A stretch of 36,013 nt of DNA from Rhodobiaceae bacterium (GTDB lineage: Bacteria > Pseudomonadota > Alphaproteobacteria > Puniceispirillales > Puniceispirillaceae), in contig JAAZUU010000010.1 in the NCBI GenBank assembly GCA_018624035.1, forward strand, positions 1-36,013, read 5' to 3'. This document shows, piece after piece, positions 16,127 to 25,325 of this stretch. How positions within the stretch are numbered: the first letter of the stretch is position 1; every line of letters begins with the position of its first letter. The translations under genes and the position numbers were made by a program. The notes beneath the pieces were generated by a model. It made no database searches and had not been told where the DNA came from. It was given only the letters and a program-made list of their open reading frames with translations.

Positions 16127-16672
16127 ATGACACCAAGGAAACTGTCCTCACATGTGCCCCGCATTTCGGTGGAAAGCCCGTCGCGGCTCAGCAGCGTCGA
16201 TATCGACGAGCTGTGCGACTCGGCAGAGGGCGCCATCCGCTCGGGCGGTGGTTTCGGCTGGCTGACGCCACCGCCACGTTCGGTGATGGAGGATTACTGG
16301 CGCGGCGTGCAGATGATTCCGGAACGCCACCTCATCGTCGCCAGACTCGACAAGGTCATTGCCGGGTCATGCCAGATCGTCAGTCCGCCCCGCAATAACG
16401 AGGCGCAGGCCTTCATGTGCCAGCTGACGACGTTCTTCGTGGCCCCCTGGGCGCGTGGCCATGGTCTGGCGCAGATGATTGTCGCCGAGGCCGAGGCGCT
16501 CGCGAAATCCAAGGGCTTCACCATGATCAGCCTTGATGTCCGCTCGACCCAGGACCGCGCCATCCAGTCTTTCGAGGCACGTGGATTTGTCCGTTATGCG
16601 GTGAATGACTATTATGCCCGTGTGGGCAGTGACTATGTGTCCGGTTTCTATTACCACAAGGAGCTGACATGA
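16127..16672 (+). CDS. GNAT-family N-acetyltransferase
   Basis: The 181-residue product has a GNAT fold. The acetyl-CoA-binding motif A is FFVAPWARGHGLAQMIVAEAEALAK, with R-G-H-G-L at its centre, followed by ISLDVRSTQDRAIQSFEARGFVRY (motif B, typical of GNAT C-termini). The acceptor cannot be predicted. The start is uncertain: the ATG at 16127 has no good ribosome-binding site, and a TTG at 16115 is closer to GAGG. It overlaps the HIT gene by 4 bp (ATGA), and a similar pair is found in other alphaproteobacteria. A spacer of 130 bp separates it from the XRE regulator. Confidence 0.85.
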   Translation: MTPRKLSSHVPRISVESPSRLSSVDIDELCDSAEGAIRSGGGFGWLTPPPRSVMEDYWRGVQMIPERHLIVARLDKVIAGSCQIVSPPRNNEAQAFMCQLTTFFVAPWARGHGLAQMIVAEAEALAKSKGFTMISLDVRSTQDRAIQSFEARGFVRYAVNDYYARVGSDYVSGFYYHKELT

Positions 16673-17034
16673 CGGGTTATGACGACCAGAATGTATTCGC
16701 CAGGATCCTGCGTGGTGAAATTCCCTGCAACAGGGTCGCCGAGGACGAGCACACCCTGGCCTTTGCCGATATCAACCCGGCACGCGCGGTTCATGTGCTT
16801 GTCATTCCCAAGGGCGCCTATGTCGACTGGCGGGATTTCGCCGCCAATGCCTCGGCCGAGGAGCAGGCAGCCTTCACCCGCATGATTGCGCATGTCGCCG
16901 AGGTGACAGGCATTGCCGAAACCGGATTCCGCGTGATCTCGAACATCGGCGTCAATGGACATCAGGAGGTACCCCACCTCCACATGCATGTTCTTGGCGG
17001 TGAACCGGTCGGGCGCATGGTGAATCCCGGCTAA
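16669..17034 (+). CDS. HIT-family (HINT-type) nucleotide-binding protein
   Basis: HIT proteins hydrolyse or transfer nucleotides from nucleoside phosphoramidates or similar compounds. The 121-residue protein starts with NVFARILRGEIPC, the usual HINT start, and has the catalytic triad-like motif HLHMHVLGG near residues 106-114. The length is normal for a HINT protein. It is translationally coupled to the GNAT gene. Confidence 0.93.
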   Translation: MTGYDDQNVFARILRGEIPCNRVAEDEHTLAFADINPARAVHVLVIPKGAYVDWRDFAANASAEEQAAFTRMIAHVAEVTGIAETGFRVISNIGVNGHQEVPHLHMHVLGGEPVGRMVNPG

Positions 17035-17115
17035 ATATCAGAAAACTTTAATAATCTTGTAGGCCTGTCGGCCACTGGTCATCATGGCTGATCCAAAAGT
17101 ATGGGATCGCGCGCC

Positions 17116-18609
17116 ATGCATGCAAGCATCAGGACTGTGGCCTTTCGGGGCATCGACACCATTCCGGTGGACGTTCAGGTGCATGTGGCGAACGGTCTGC
17201 CGTCAATGGCGATTGTCGGACTTGCCGACAAGGCGGTGGCAGAATCGAAGGAGCGCGTTCGCGCCGCGCTGGCCTCGATCGGTCTGGCGCTGCTGCCGAA
17301 ACGGATTGCGATCAATCTGGCACCGGCCGACGTCGTCAAGGAAGGCGCGCATTTCGATCTGCCGATCGCGCTTGGGCTGCTGGTCGCCATTGGCAGCATC
17401 CCCCGTGACGCAGTTGACGGCCATATGGTGCTTGGCGAGTTGTCACTTCACGGTGCCATTGAACCGGTATCGGGTGTTCTGCCTGCCGCCATGGCGGCGG
17501 TGGCCGGCGGTCTTGACCTGATCTGTCCGGCAAAATGCGGCCCCGAGGCGGCCTGGGCAAGCGAGCTGTCGATTGTTGCCGCGCCTGATCTGATGGCGCT
17601 GCTCAATCATCTTCGCGGGGTGCAGCATCTGCCACCGCCGGTGGCCGAATTGCTGCCGCCGGCGCATGAGGCGCCCGACCTTGCCGATCTCAGGGGTCAG
17701 GAAACGGCGCGCCGCGTTCTGGAAATTGCCGCTGCCGGCCGTCATAACCTTCTCATGATCGGGCCACCCGGCGCCGGCAAATCTATGCTGGCGGCCAGAT
17801 TGCCGGGTCTGTTGCCCCCCTTGTCCGCGCGCGAGGCTCTGGATGTGACGATGCTGCATTCCATCGCCGGCCAGCTTCCCGCCGGCGGGCTGGTGCAGAG
17901 CCGCCCGTTCCGTGACCCGCACCATTCCGCCTCGATGGCGGCGCTTGTCGGTGGTGGCGCGCGGGCGCGGCCGGGAGAAATTTCCCTGGCGCATGGCGGG
18001 GTGCTGTTCCTCGATGAACTGGCGGAGTTCGCCAAGCCGGTTCTGGACGCATTGCGCCAGCCCCTGGAGACCGGGCAGGTCGTTGTGGCGCGGGCCAATC
18101 ACCATGTCACCTACCCGGCACGCTGTCAGCTGATCGCGGCGATGAATCCCTGCCGTTGTGGCTATCTTGGCGATCCGGCACGGGCCTGTACGCGGGCACC
18201 CGATTGTGGACGCACCTATTGCGCGCGCGTTTCGGGCCCGATGCTGGACAGGTTCGACATGGTCATCGAGGTCCCCGAGGTCAGCGGCCAGCTGCTGCTT
18301 GATCGCACCCCCGGCGAGGCCAGCCTTGAGGTGGCGCGGCGGGTCGCCGGCGCACAGGATTTCGCCGTCCGACGGGCTACGGCAGCTGGAGATTCGGGTG
18401 AAAATTCCAATGTGCCGCTTCGTGATGTCAGCCCTGATGCGACATCTCTTCTTGAGCTTGCGATCGAGAAGAAGTCACTGTCGGCACGCGGGTTCCACCG
18501 CGTGTTGAGAGTGGCGCGGACAATTGCTGATTTGCAGCAGCAGCCGGTGATCGGTCGCGGGCATCTTGCCGAGGCGCTTGCCTACCGGGCCATGCCGTTG
18601 CTTGCGTGA
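17116..18609 (+). CDS. comM: ComM / YifB-family Mg-chelatase-like AAA+ protein
   Basis: ComM is a hexameric helicase that promotes branch migration during natural transformation; YifB is the E. coli name. The 497-residue protein has an N-terminal Lon-like domain ([22 protein letters not shown]), then the AAA+ module with Walker [21 protein letters not shown], the DPHHSAS motif, and LFLDELAEF as Walker B. A zinc-finger-like stretch, [16 protein letters not shown], follows, and then a C-terminal Mg-chelatase-like domain. The start at 17116 has GGGA 8-9 bases upstream; an ATG at 17101 lies in frame without an RBS. Its 3' end overlaps gshB (convergent) by 28 bp. This does not prove competence, since the family is also found in non-competent species. 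Confidence 0.94.
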   Translation: MHASIRTVAFRGIDTIPVDVQVHVANGLPSMAIVGLADKAVAESKERVRAALASIGLALLPKRIAINLAPADVVKEGAHFDLPIALGLLVAIGSIPRDAVDGHMVLGELSLHGAIEPVSGVLPAAMAAVAGGLDLICPAKCGPEAAWASELSIVAAPDLMALLNHLRGVQHLPPPVAELLPPAHEAPDLADLRGQETARRVLEIAAAGRHNLLMIGPPGAGKSMLAARLPGLLPPLSAREALDVTMLHSIAGQLPAGGLVQSRPFRDPHHSASMAALVGGGARARPGEISLAHGGVLFLDELAEFAKPVLDALRQPLETGQVVVARANHHVTYPARCQLIAAMNPCRCGYLGDPARACTRAPDCGRTYCARVSGPMLDRFDMVIEVPEVSGQLLLDRTPGEASLEVARRVAGAQDFAVRRATAAGDSGENSNVPLRDVSPDATSLLELAIEKKSLSARGFHRVLRVARTIADLQQQPVIGRGHLAEALAYRAMPLLA

Positions 18610-19550
18610 CCGGACTTCCTGTGTTCGATCGCATCCCAGGTCATCGCGGCGATATCGATTCCGGTCAGCCGCTGGATCTCGCGGATGCCGGTTGGCGATG
18701 TGACATTGATCTCGGTCAGATAATCGCCGATGACGTCGATTCCGACAAACAACAGCCCGCGCCGGCGAAGTTCCGGGCCGATCATGGCGCAGATCTCCCG
18801 GTCGCGCGCGGTCAGCTCGGTGGCCTCGGCGATGCCGCCGACATGCAGGTTTGACCGCGCCTCGCCTGCCGATGGCACACGATTGACCGCGCCGACCGGC
18901 TCGCCATCCACCAGGATCACCCGTTTGTCGCCCTGCCGCACTTCCGGTAGATAGCGCTGTACCATCACCGGCTCACGGGATACGGCCAGGAACATTTCCA
19001 GAAGCGCGTTGAGGTTCTGGTCATCTGGCGTAAGTCGGAACACGCCGGCCCCGCCATTGCCGAAAAGCGGTTTGACGATGATGTCGTGATGCCGTTCCCG
19101 AAAGGACTTTATGGCATCGGTATCGCGCGAAATCAGCGTTGGTGGCATCAGTTCGGTAAACATCGTCACCAGAAGCTTTTCCGGCGCGTTCCGCACCTCG
19201 GCCGGATTGTTCACCACCATGGTCGATGGAGGCAGCATCTCAAGAAGGTGCGTCAGCGTGATATAGGCCATGTCGAAGGGGGGGTCCTGACGCATCAGGA
19301 TCACATCGAAGCTGTCGAGACCGCGTCGTTCGGAGGCGCCAGCGGTAAAATGATCGCCGGCCCTGTCGCGCAGGACAAGGCTCTGTCCAACCGCCTCGAC
19401 CCGCCCTTCGTTCAGCGACAGGCTGTCCGGTGTATAATACCACAGGGAATGTCCGCGCTGCTGCGCCTCGAGGGCCAGGGCGAACGAGGTGTCACCGGCA
19501 ATGTCAATGGATCCGATGGGGTCCATCTGCAGGGCAATGGAGAGCGGCAT
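18582..19550 (-). CDS. gshB: Glutathione synthetase
   Basis: GshB joins gamma-glutamylcysteine and glycine with ATP to form glutathione. The 322-residue ATP-grasp protein starts [25 protein letters not shown], as in the family. It has the ATP-binding loop [13 protein letters not shown] in the middle and the metal-binding [12 protein letters not shown] near the end (about 280-291). Length and motifs are normal. It converges with comM with a 28-bp overlap and starts 9 bp after the BON gene stop, so BON-gshB is probably co-transcribed. Confidence 0.95.
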   Translation of the reverse strand: MPLSIALQMDPIGSIDIAGDTSFALALEAQQRGHSLWYYTPDSLSLNEGRVEAVGQSLVLRDRAGDHFTAGASERRGLDSFDVILMRQDPPFDMAYITLTHLLEMLPPSTMVVNNPAEVRNAPEKLLVTMFTELMPPTLISRDTDAIKSFRERHHDIIVKPLFGNGGAGVFRLTPDDQNLNALLEMFLAVSREPVMVQRYLPEVRQGDKRVILVDGEPVGAVNRVPSAGEARSNLHVGGIAEATELTARDREICAMIGPELRRRGLLFVGIDVIGDYLTEINVTSPTGIREIQRLTGIDIAAMTWDAIEHRKSGHASNGMAR

Positions 19551-19559
19551 CGCCGGTTC

Positions 19560-20198
19560 CTAGTCGCGAAGATCGCTGCGAAGTGAAATGTAGTTGACCA
19601 CCTCCTGCGCGAAACGAAGGTCCCGCGCATGGCCGACAACGCGGTTCATCTCCTCGGCATCGGCGGCGACACCGGACAGATATACCGTGCCATTCACGAC
19701 ATCGATGTTGAAATTCAGCGACGAGACGTCGGAATCAGCGATCAGCTTGCCGCGAAGCTGGGCACTGGCAGCGAGATCCTTGGCCACATCCTTCAGCGAA
19801 CTGCGGTCAATGACCTGAAGTTCGTTCACCACCTCGCGAACCCCGCGCACCTCCCAGGCAAGCTTGGTCGAGAGAACCTTTTCCTCCGGTGTTTTCACCT
19901 TGCCGGTCATCAGCACCGCGCCATCATTCACCGACACGTCAACATCGAGAAACAGGCTGGTATCATTCTGGATGAATTTGTCATTCAGCTTTGTCGCGAT
20001 CAGATTGTCCGATACCGAGGTCGACAGGCCTTTGTCGGTTGACGAGGCGGCAACTGCCGCCGTGCCGGCACCGATCACTGCCGGCGCACAACTCGATGTG
20101 ACCAGGCCGGCAAGGGCAATCATGGCGATTGGCAGGGCGAGCCCTGCGCGAAGACGGGGGGCGGCGCTGGAGGTCCCGCCTGGCTTTGCTGCTGACAT
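19560..20198 (-). CDS. BON-domain lipoprotein (DolP/OsmY-like)
   Basis: The 212-residue protein has a lipoprotein-type signal (LALPIAMIALAGLVTSSC, cysteine at about residue 36), followed by two BON domains (about 65-125 and 140-205; see DNLIATKLNDKFIQND and QLRGKLIADSDVSSLNF). The lipobox VTSSC is not ideal. DolP-type proteins are periplasmic or outer-membrane lipoproteins that bind phospholipids and help envelope integrity. I took the ATG at 20198, which has AGGGA upstream; the frame extends to 20354 without family similarity. A 16-bp repeat array is just upstream. It lies between yraN and gshB, reading leftward. Confidence 0.9.
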   Translation of the reverse strand: MSAAKPGGTSSAAPRLRAGLALPIAMIALAGLVTSSCAPAVIGAGTAAVAASSTDKGLSTSVSDNLIATKLNDKFIQNDTSLFLDVDVSVNDGAVLMTGKVKTPEEKVLSTKLAWEVRGVREVVNELQVIDRSSLKDVAKDLAASAQLRGKLIADSDVSSLNFNIDVVNGTVYLSGVAADAEEMNRVVGHARDLRFAQEVVNYISLRSDLRD

Positions 20199-20218
20199 TC
20201 TGGGCTGTTCCCTGATTT

Positions 20219-20260
20219 GTGAATGACGTTGATTGCGAGTGACGTTGATTGTGAGTGACA
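20219..20260. repeat. 16-bp direct repeats upstream of the BON lipoprotein gene
   Basis: Units GTGAATGACGTTGATT (20219-20234), GCGAGTGACGTTGATT (20235-20250) and a partial GTGAGTGACA (20251-20260) form 2.6 copies. They lie about 20-60 bp upstream of the BON start codon. They are either an operator array or a repeat expansion in the leader. Confidence 0.85.
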
Positions 20261-20350
20261 CCATGCGGTCAATGTGCCGCCTGTCGAATCGACGGTCAAG
20301 AGGTCGCACCGCCGGGCCTTCCAAAGCGGAGTGTTTCATCACGGGATCCC

Positions 20351-20725
20351 TCATCCATCACACCGCCATGCGTCTTTCAGATGCCGGACCGGCAAGACAT
20401 TGCCACGCAAAGGTGGCGAAATCTGGACAAGATCAAACCGCCATTCGAAATTTTCGGACACATGCCGGCATGATGCGAATTCCTGCGCGGCGCGGCAGAT
20501 CCGGTGTCTCTGCCGCGGCGAGGGAATGCCTGTTTCACTGGCACGCCGCCGGAATTTCACCTCGCAGAAAATGATCACCCGGCGGCGGCATGCCACGATA
20601 TCGATCTCGCCGGCCCGGCCGCGCCACCGACGGGCCAGAATACGGTGCCCGGTCAGCCTCAGCCAGATCATCGCCAGCGTCTCGGCGCCCCGTCCCTGAC
20701 GCTCCGACTGGCGGCGGTCACCCAT
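20351..20725 (-). CDS. yraN: UPF0102 (YraN) putative endonuclease
   Basis: The 124-residue protein matches the UPF0102/YraN family. It has a short N-terminal region with GRGAETLAMIWLRLTGHRILARR, then GEIDIVACRRRVIIFCEVKFRR, which holds the Asp and Glu-X-Lys residues of a restriction-endonuclease-like active site. YraN's cellular role is not defined; it may act on replication or repair intermediates. The ATG at 20725 overlaps the rsmI stop by 8 bp, and the frame is open further upstream to 20767. Arg content is high in the second half. The rsmI-yraN pair is very common in bacteria. Confidence 0.92.
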   Translation of the reverse strand: MGDRRQSERQGRGAETLAMIWLRLTGHRILARRWRGRAGEIDIVACRRRVIIFCEVKFRRRASETGIPSPRQRHRICRAAQEFASCRHVSENFEWRFDLVQISPPLRGNVLPVRHLKDAWRCDG

Positions 20726-21614
20726 CCCGGTCCGGTGCCGCCTCTGTGACGGCGTCTGTGTCGTCATCTGTATCGGCGTTCAATTCCAGCGCCAGCCGAT
20801 AGATCCGGTTGCGCGGCAGGCCGGTCGTCTCGACCACCGATTTCACCGCGTCACGAAGCCGCTGGCCGTCAAGCTCGGCGCGCAGCATGGCCGTCAGCTG
20901 GTCATCGTCAAATGCCGGCTCATCATCCGATCTGCCTGCCACCAGCACCACGATTTCGCCCTTCAGGCGGGGCATGCCAGCGACTGTTGATGCCAGGTCG
21001 GCAAGATCGCCGCGCAGCACTTCCTCATGCATCTTGGTCAGCTCGCGCGCCACGACGGCCCGCCGCGGGCCCATGATCTGGGCCATGTCAGACAGGCTTT
21101 GCGCCAGGCGCGCAGGTGTCTCGAACCAGATTGTTGTCGCCGCAAGATCGGACAATTCCGTGATCTGACCGCGCCGCGCCCCTCCCGCGCTGGCAAGAAA
21201 GCCGGCAAACATGAAGCGGTTGCTTGGCAGCCCGGAGACAGCCAGCGCCGCCAGAACCGCGCTTGGTCCCGGAACGGACTGGACCGGAATGCCCTGCTCG
21301 CGGCAGGCGGCGACAAGCTTGTACCCGGGATCGGAGACCAGCGGCGTGCCGGCATCGCTGACAAGCGCGACGGATCTTCCCTGTTCAAGCTGCGTGATGA
21401 TCCAGGGTCTCATCTCCGCCCCATTATGGTCATGATAGGGCACCATCCTTGCTGTGCTGCCGGTGCCTGTCAGCCGCAACAGCTTGCGGGTCACCCGCGT
21501 GTCCTCGCAGGCGATCACATCGACCGACGCCAGTGTTTCGGCGGCACGGCGCGAGAAGTCCCCAAGATTTCCGATCGGGGTGGCGACAAGGATGAGGGTG
21601 CCGGCGGCGGTCAT
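20718..21614 (-). CDS. rsmI: 16S rRNA (cytidine-1402-2'-O)-methyltransferase RsmI
   Basis: RsmI methylates the ribose of C1402 in 16S rRNA (E. coli numbering) with S-adenosylmethionine. The 298-residue protein starts TLILVATPIGNLGDFSRRA, then has ACEDTRVTRKLL and ALVSDAGTPLVSDPGYKLV (about 84-102), which are characteristic of this tetrapyrrole-methylase-fold family. The C-terminal region is acidic. It overlaps yraN and is divergent from lppC with about 104 bp between the start codons. Confidence 0.95.
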   Translation of the reverse strand: MTAAGTLILVATPIGNLGDFSRRAAETLASVDVIACEDTRVTRKLLRLTGTGSTARMVPYHDHNGAEMRPWIITQLEQGRSVALVSDAGTPLVSDPGYKLVAACREQGIPVQSVPGPSAVLAALAVSGLPSNRFMFAGFLASAGGARRGQITELSDLAATTIWFETPARLAQSLSDMAQIMGPRRAVVARELTKMHEEVLRGDLADLASTVAGMPRLKGEIVVLVAGRSDDEPAFDDDQLTAMLRAELDGQRLRDAVKSVVETTGLPRNRIYRLALELNADTDDDTDAVTEAAPDRDG

Positions 21615-21718
21615 GTCATTTCCGTCATGGCGAGCGTGCGGGTCAGAAGATATAGCCGATTAATGACTTGCGCGCAAAAACAGGCCATCATGACACAGAG
21701 GCCGGAGGGAGAGGGTGG

Positions 21719-23533
21719 ATGACAAGGTTGTGGCAGCTCGGTGCGGCGTTGGTCCTTGCCACGGGTCTGGCGGGATGCGGCGTGGCTGTCGATCAGCGCA
21801 CGCTTCAGACGACGGCCTCCCCGCCTCAGGCACCCCGAACCGACATCGCCGCCACGCCGTCTGCCGAACCTGTCCCCGACGCGCCATCCAAGACGGTCGC
21901 GAAAAACCAGACGCTGGCGCAGGTGCCCGCGATTTCTGACATTCGGACAGATATTGCTGTAGATACCGCCGGGGCGGAAACAGCTGCTGATGCAGATGTC
22001 GAGATTGCCAGTCTTGCCCCGTCGGCGGCGGCAAGCATCGATGACCTGCTGAAACCGGCGAGCCCGGCTGAAACGCAATCCCCGCAGGTGACGACACAGG
22101 CCCGGGAAGGGGATGTGGCTGATGATGGCGAAGACCAGGTTGCCAGACTCGCCCCGGGCACGCCGCCAGCGCCGTCCGGTGATGCGGCCCAGAAGGATGA
22201 CGGCCAGAAGGATGACGGCCAGAAGGATGACAGCCAGAAGGATGATAGCCAGAAGGATGATACCGGTGCGGCAGGGGATGTGGTGGGTGATATCATCTGG
22301 AATCTCGAAGCCGCCAATCGCGCACGACCGGCGCCGCCACCGGCACCGCAGATTCCGGTTGGACCCGATCCCTCACTTGCAAGCGACGCGCTCGAAGCCG
22401 CGTTCGCACAGATTGCCAGACGCGAACATGCATTGCCGGATGATGTGTTCGTGCTGCCGCCAAAGGCGGCGGGCACGACCCGCATCGCGCTTTTGATTCC
22501 GGTCACCGGACGCAATGCCGCGCTTGGAGCCGAGCTGCAGAAAGGCGCTGAACTGGCCCTTTTTTCGGTGCGCAATCCAAAGATCGAGCTTCTTGTCCTC
22601 GATACGCATGGTGACGGGCCGGAGGCCGCTGCCAGCCAGGCGGTGGTTGCCGGGGCGGATATTGTCGTCGGGCCGTTATTCTCTGATGCTGTTGTCAGCG
22701 CCCGCAGGATTGCCAGACAGGCCAATATCCCGATGCTGGCGCTGTCGAACAATCTGAAGGTAGCCGGCAGTGGCAGCTGGCTTCTTGGCTATGTGCCGGA
22801 ACAGCAGGTCGACACTCTTCTTGGCTATGCGTTGACAACCGGTGGCAACCGGATCGGGATCATTGCCGAGGATGCCGCTTTTGGTCAGATTCTTGCCCGA
22901 CACGCGGTGGACAGGCTGGCGCAGTTCGGGCTCCGTCCGGTCGAATCACTGACTCTGACAGCCAGCATGCTGGCAGACGAGGATCAGCTGAAATCGGCAA
23001 TCCGGAGCTTCACCGGGTACCAGCCACCGGCCGCCAATGAAACGGCTCCCGCCTTTGCCGATCTGCCGCCGGCGCGGTTTGATGCGCTGCTGTTTGCCGG
23101 AAGCGCCGATTTCGCGCTGCGCACCGCACCGGTTCTTGCCTACTACGACGCCGACCCGGAACGCGTTCTGTATCTTGGCAACGCGCAATGGAACCAGCAG
23201 CGGATCCTGACCGAACCGTCGCTTCAGGGTGGCGTGTTTGTCTCTCGGCCGACCGGCCGCGATGATGCCTTCAACAGGCTCTGGTCCGACATCTGGCCAT
23301 CACGGCCGGGGGCGTTGGCACGGCTCAGTTTTGATGCCATGGCAATGGCGACGGTTCTGACCGGCCAGCAGCGCCAGCTCTGGCAGACCGCGCTGGAATC
23401 GGAATCCGGGTTCAGCGGGTTCAGCGGCGCCTACCGGCTGCTTCCCGGCGGCGGCAATCAGCGCGCCTTTGAACTTCGCCGGATCGAGAATGGCGTCTCG
23501 GCCATATTGCAGCCCGCCCCGGACAAGATCTAG
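21719..23533 (+). CDS. LppC/LpoA-family lipoprotein (periplasmic-binding-like)
   Basis: The 604-residue protein starts with MTRLWQLGAALVLATGLAGC, a lipoprotein signal with lipobox LAGC and cysteine at about residue 20. A long acidic, Ala/Pro-rich low-complexity region follows (about 21-200) and includes five QKDD(G/S/T) units from a 15-bp tandem repeat (22190-22264). The C-terminal part (about 260-600) resembles the type-1 periplasmic-binding fold of LppC/LpoA, with IALLIPVTGRNAALGAELQKG near its start and GADIVVGPLFSD further on. LpoA in E. coli activates PBP1A from the outer membrane; this protein is probably an outer-membrane lipoprotein of similar kind, but that is inferred. The start has GGAGG upstream. 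It is divergent from rsmI and shares the CTAG at its stop with hemW. Confidence 0.88.
   Translation: MTRLWQLGAALVLATGLAGCGVAVDQRTLQTTASPPQAPRTDIAATPSAEPVPDAPSKTVAKNQTLAQVPAISDIRTDIAVDTAGAETAADADVEIASLAPSAAASIDDLLKPASPAETQSPQVTTQAREGDVADDGEDQVARLAPGTPPAPSGDAAQKDDGQKDDGQKDDSQKDDSQKDDTGAAGDVVGDIIWNLEAANRARPAPPPAPQIPVGPDPSLASDALEAAFAQIARREHALPDDVFVLPPKAAGTTRIALLIPVTGRNAALGAELQKGAELALFSVRNPKIELLVLDTHGDGPEAAASQAVVAGADIVVGPLFSDAVVSARRIARQANIPMLALSNNLKVAGSGSWLLGYVPEQQVDTLLGYALTTGGNRIGIIAEDAAFGQILARHAVDRLAQFGLRPVESLTLTASMLADEDQLKSAIRSFTGYQPPAANETAPAFADLPPARFDALLFAGSADFALRTAPVLAYYDADPERVLYLGNAQWNQQRILTEPSLQGGVFVSRPTGRDDAFNRLWSDIWPSRPGALARLSFDAMAMATVLTGQQRQLWQTALESESGFSGFSGAYRLLPGGGNQRAFELRRIENGVSAILQPAPDKI
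22190..22264. repeat. 15-bp tandem repeat inside the LppC lipoprotein gene
   Basis: Five in-frame copies of CAGAAGGATGACGGC (22190-22204, 22205-22219, 22220-22234, 22235-22249, 22250-22264) encode repeats QKDDG or QKDDS (last one QKDDT). Differences are mostly in the last codon. The encoded segment is a charged linker between the lipid anchor and the folded domain, so copy number can change without breaking the protein. Confidence 0.95.
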
Positions 23534-24696
23534 CCGGGCAGGAGGTCGGCCAATATCCAGTCAAGGAGCAAACGCCCCGCGGGCGTTACCCGAAGTTGCA
23601 CGCCGCCGATCTCCACCAACCCGGATTCCACCAGCCGGTCAAGCGCGGTCTCGTCAAGATGGGCGGCGCGGCTTGCATACCTGGCCTCCAAGGCGGGAAT
23701 CGACACCCCCTCGGCAAGACGCAACCCCATCATCAGCGATTCGGCGATGCTGTCCGCCCGTCCATCCTCGGTGACGATGTCGATGGCGTGGCCGGCATCC
23801 TCGACCGACTCAAGCCAGGCTGCCGGGCTGCGGCGCGTGGCGAGCCCCAGCCTGCCCGCCGGCACAGTCAACCGTCCATGCGCGCCCGGCCCGATGCCGA
23901 TCCAGTCCTGCGCCCGCCAATAGACAAGATTGTGACGACAGGCCTCGCCGGTGGCGGCGTGATTGGAAATCTCGTAGGCGGGGAGCCCGGCCCCGGTCAT
24001 GATGTCGTTGGTCATCTCATACATCTCGGCCGCCAGATCATCAGGCGGGACCAGTCTCTCGCCGCGACGCGCGCGGCTGTGGAACACGGTTCCCCGTTCG
24101 ATGGTCAGCTGGTAGAGCGACATATGCGTCAGGCCAAGATCGAGCGCCTCGCGCAACTCGCTCACCCAGCCGGCACATGTCTGGTCGCGCCGTGCATAGA
24201 TCAGATCGATCGAGATACGGGCGAAATGCTGCCGCGCCGCCATGATGGCGCTGCGGGCCTCACCGGCCGAGTGTTCGCGCCCGAGAAAGGCAAGCCCCGC
24301 GTCACGAAGCGACTGCACGCCAAGCGAGATCCGGTTGACCCCGGCGGCGCGAAACCCCTCGAACATCGCGGCCTCGCTGGAGGTCGGGTTCGCCTCGGCG
24401 GTGATTTCCACATCATCGGACAGACCGAAAAGCCGCTCCGCCTCGTCGATAAGGCCGGCGACCAGCGATGGTGGCATCAGACTGGGCGTGCCGCCCCCAA
24501 AAAATATCGAGACAAGCTTTCGTCCGGCCCCGTAATGCGTCGCCATATGCGCCATCTCGCGACGATAGGCGGCGGCGAAGCGCGCATGATCGACATCCTG
24601 CGAGACGTGTGAGTTGAAATCACAATAGGGGCATTTGGCGCGGCAGAACGGCCAGTGGATGTAGAGCGCCAGTGGTGTTTCCGCGGCTTTGCTCAT
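23530..24696 (-). CDS. hemW: Radical SAM heme chaperone HemW
   Basis: HemW is a radical-SAM-family protein related to HemN that binds and delivers haem; it is not the coproporphyrinogen oxidase. The 388-residue protein starts with [22 protein letters not shown], with the CxxxCxxC iron-sulfur motif at about residues 18-25. [10 protein letters not shown] follows, and the HemW-type C-terminus ends without the extra HemN elements. Lacking the N-terminal extension of HemN, it fits HemW. It overlaps rdgB by 4 bp and shares CTAG at its stop with the LppC gene. rph-rdgB-hemW is a common alphaproteobacterial order. Confidence 0.93.
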   Translation of the reverse strand: MSKAAETPLALYIHWPFCRAKCPYCDFNSHVSQDVDHARFAAAYRREMAHMATHYGAGRKLVSIFFGGGTPSLMPPSLVAGLIDEAERLFGLSDDVEITAEANPTSSEAAMFEGFRAAGVNRISLGVQSLRDAGLAFLGREHSAGEARSAIMAARQHFARISIDLIYARRDQTCAGWVSELREALDLGLTHMSLYQLTIERGTVFHSRARRGERLVPPDDLAAEMYEMTNDIMTGAGLPAYEISNHAATGEACRHNLVYWRAQDWIGIGPGAHGRLTVPAGRLGLATRRSPAAWLESVEDAGHAIDIVTEDGRADSIAESLMMGLRLAEGVSIPALEARYASRAAHLDETALDRLVESGLVEIGGVQLRVTPAGRLLLDWILADLLPG

Positions 24697-25295
24697 GCAA
24701 AACAGGCATCGACCAGCCCGGCAAAGGCGCGGGCCCGGTGTCCCATGGCCAGCTTGGTCTGCGGCTCCATCTCACCAAAGGTGATGTCATGCCCCTCGGC
24801 AACAAAGATCGGATCATATCCGAACCCGCGTTCGCCGCGCGGTGGCCAGACAAGCTTCCCGTCGATCCGCCCCTCGAATCCTTCCTCATGACCATCGGGC
24901 CAGCACAGGACAAGCGCGCAGATGAAATGCGCCCGCCGGTCGGTGCCACCGGTGGCGGCAAGCGAGCTTTCCACCTTCTGCATTGCCAGAATGAAATCCT
25001 TGTTCGGCCCGGCCCACCGCGCCGAATAGATTCCCGGGGCACCATTCAGCGCCGGCACCACGAGGCCCGAATCATCGGCAAGCGCCGGCTTGCCTGTCGC
25101 CATCGCGGTGGCCCGCGCCTTCAGCGCCGCGTTGCCAAGAAAGCTGTCCTCGGTCTCCTCCGGCTCCGGAAGGCCGTAACTCGCTGCCGAGGTGACAAGG
25201 AACGGCCTGCCAACGAAAAGCGCCGTGATCTCGCGCAATTTGCCGTCATTATGCGAAGCAATGACCAGCTCGTCCTCGGTGAACATACGTGCCAT
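24693..25295 (-). CDS. rdgB: dITP/XTP pyrophosphatase (RdgB/HAM1)
   Basis: RdgB removes pyrophosphate from ITP, dITP and XTP and so keeps deaminated purines out of DNA. The 200-residue protein has [14 protein letters not shown] at about 10-23, [11 protein letters not shown] and [13 protein letters not shown], plus [11 protein letters not shown], all standard. Length is normal. Two in-frame ATGs are close (residues 1 and 4). It overlaps hemW by 4 bp and follows rph with a 30-bp gap. Confidence 0.96.
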   Translation of the reverse strand: MARMFTEDELVIASHNDGKLREITALFVGRPFLVTSAASYGLPEPEETEDSFLGNAALKARATAMATGKPALADDSGLVVPALNGAPGIYSARWAGPNKDFILAMQKVESSLAATGGTDRRAHFICALVLCWPDGHEEGFEGRIDGKLVWPPRGERGFGYDPIFVAEGHDITFGEMEPQTKLAMGHRARAFAGLVDACFA

Positions 25296-25325
25296 CAGTC
25301 AGTCTGCCGTCAAGGGTCCGGGTGA

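Noticed and set aside
20525-20545. Possible further parS site (TGTTTCAC...)
   Set aside because: Only the left half matches; the right half is TGGCACG and not GTGAAACA.
21826-22752. Long open frame on the minus strand (about 308 codons)
   Set aside because: It is antisense to the LppC lipoprotein gene, and its Ser/Ala-rich composition is the mirror of the repeat region.
23596-24612. Long open frame on the plus strand (about 338 codons)
   Set aside because: It is antisense to hemW, whose iron-sulfur motif and length are unambiguous. No recognisable domain in the antisense frame.
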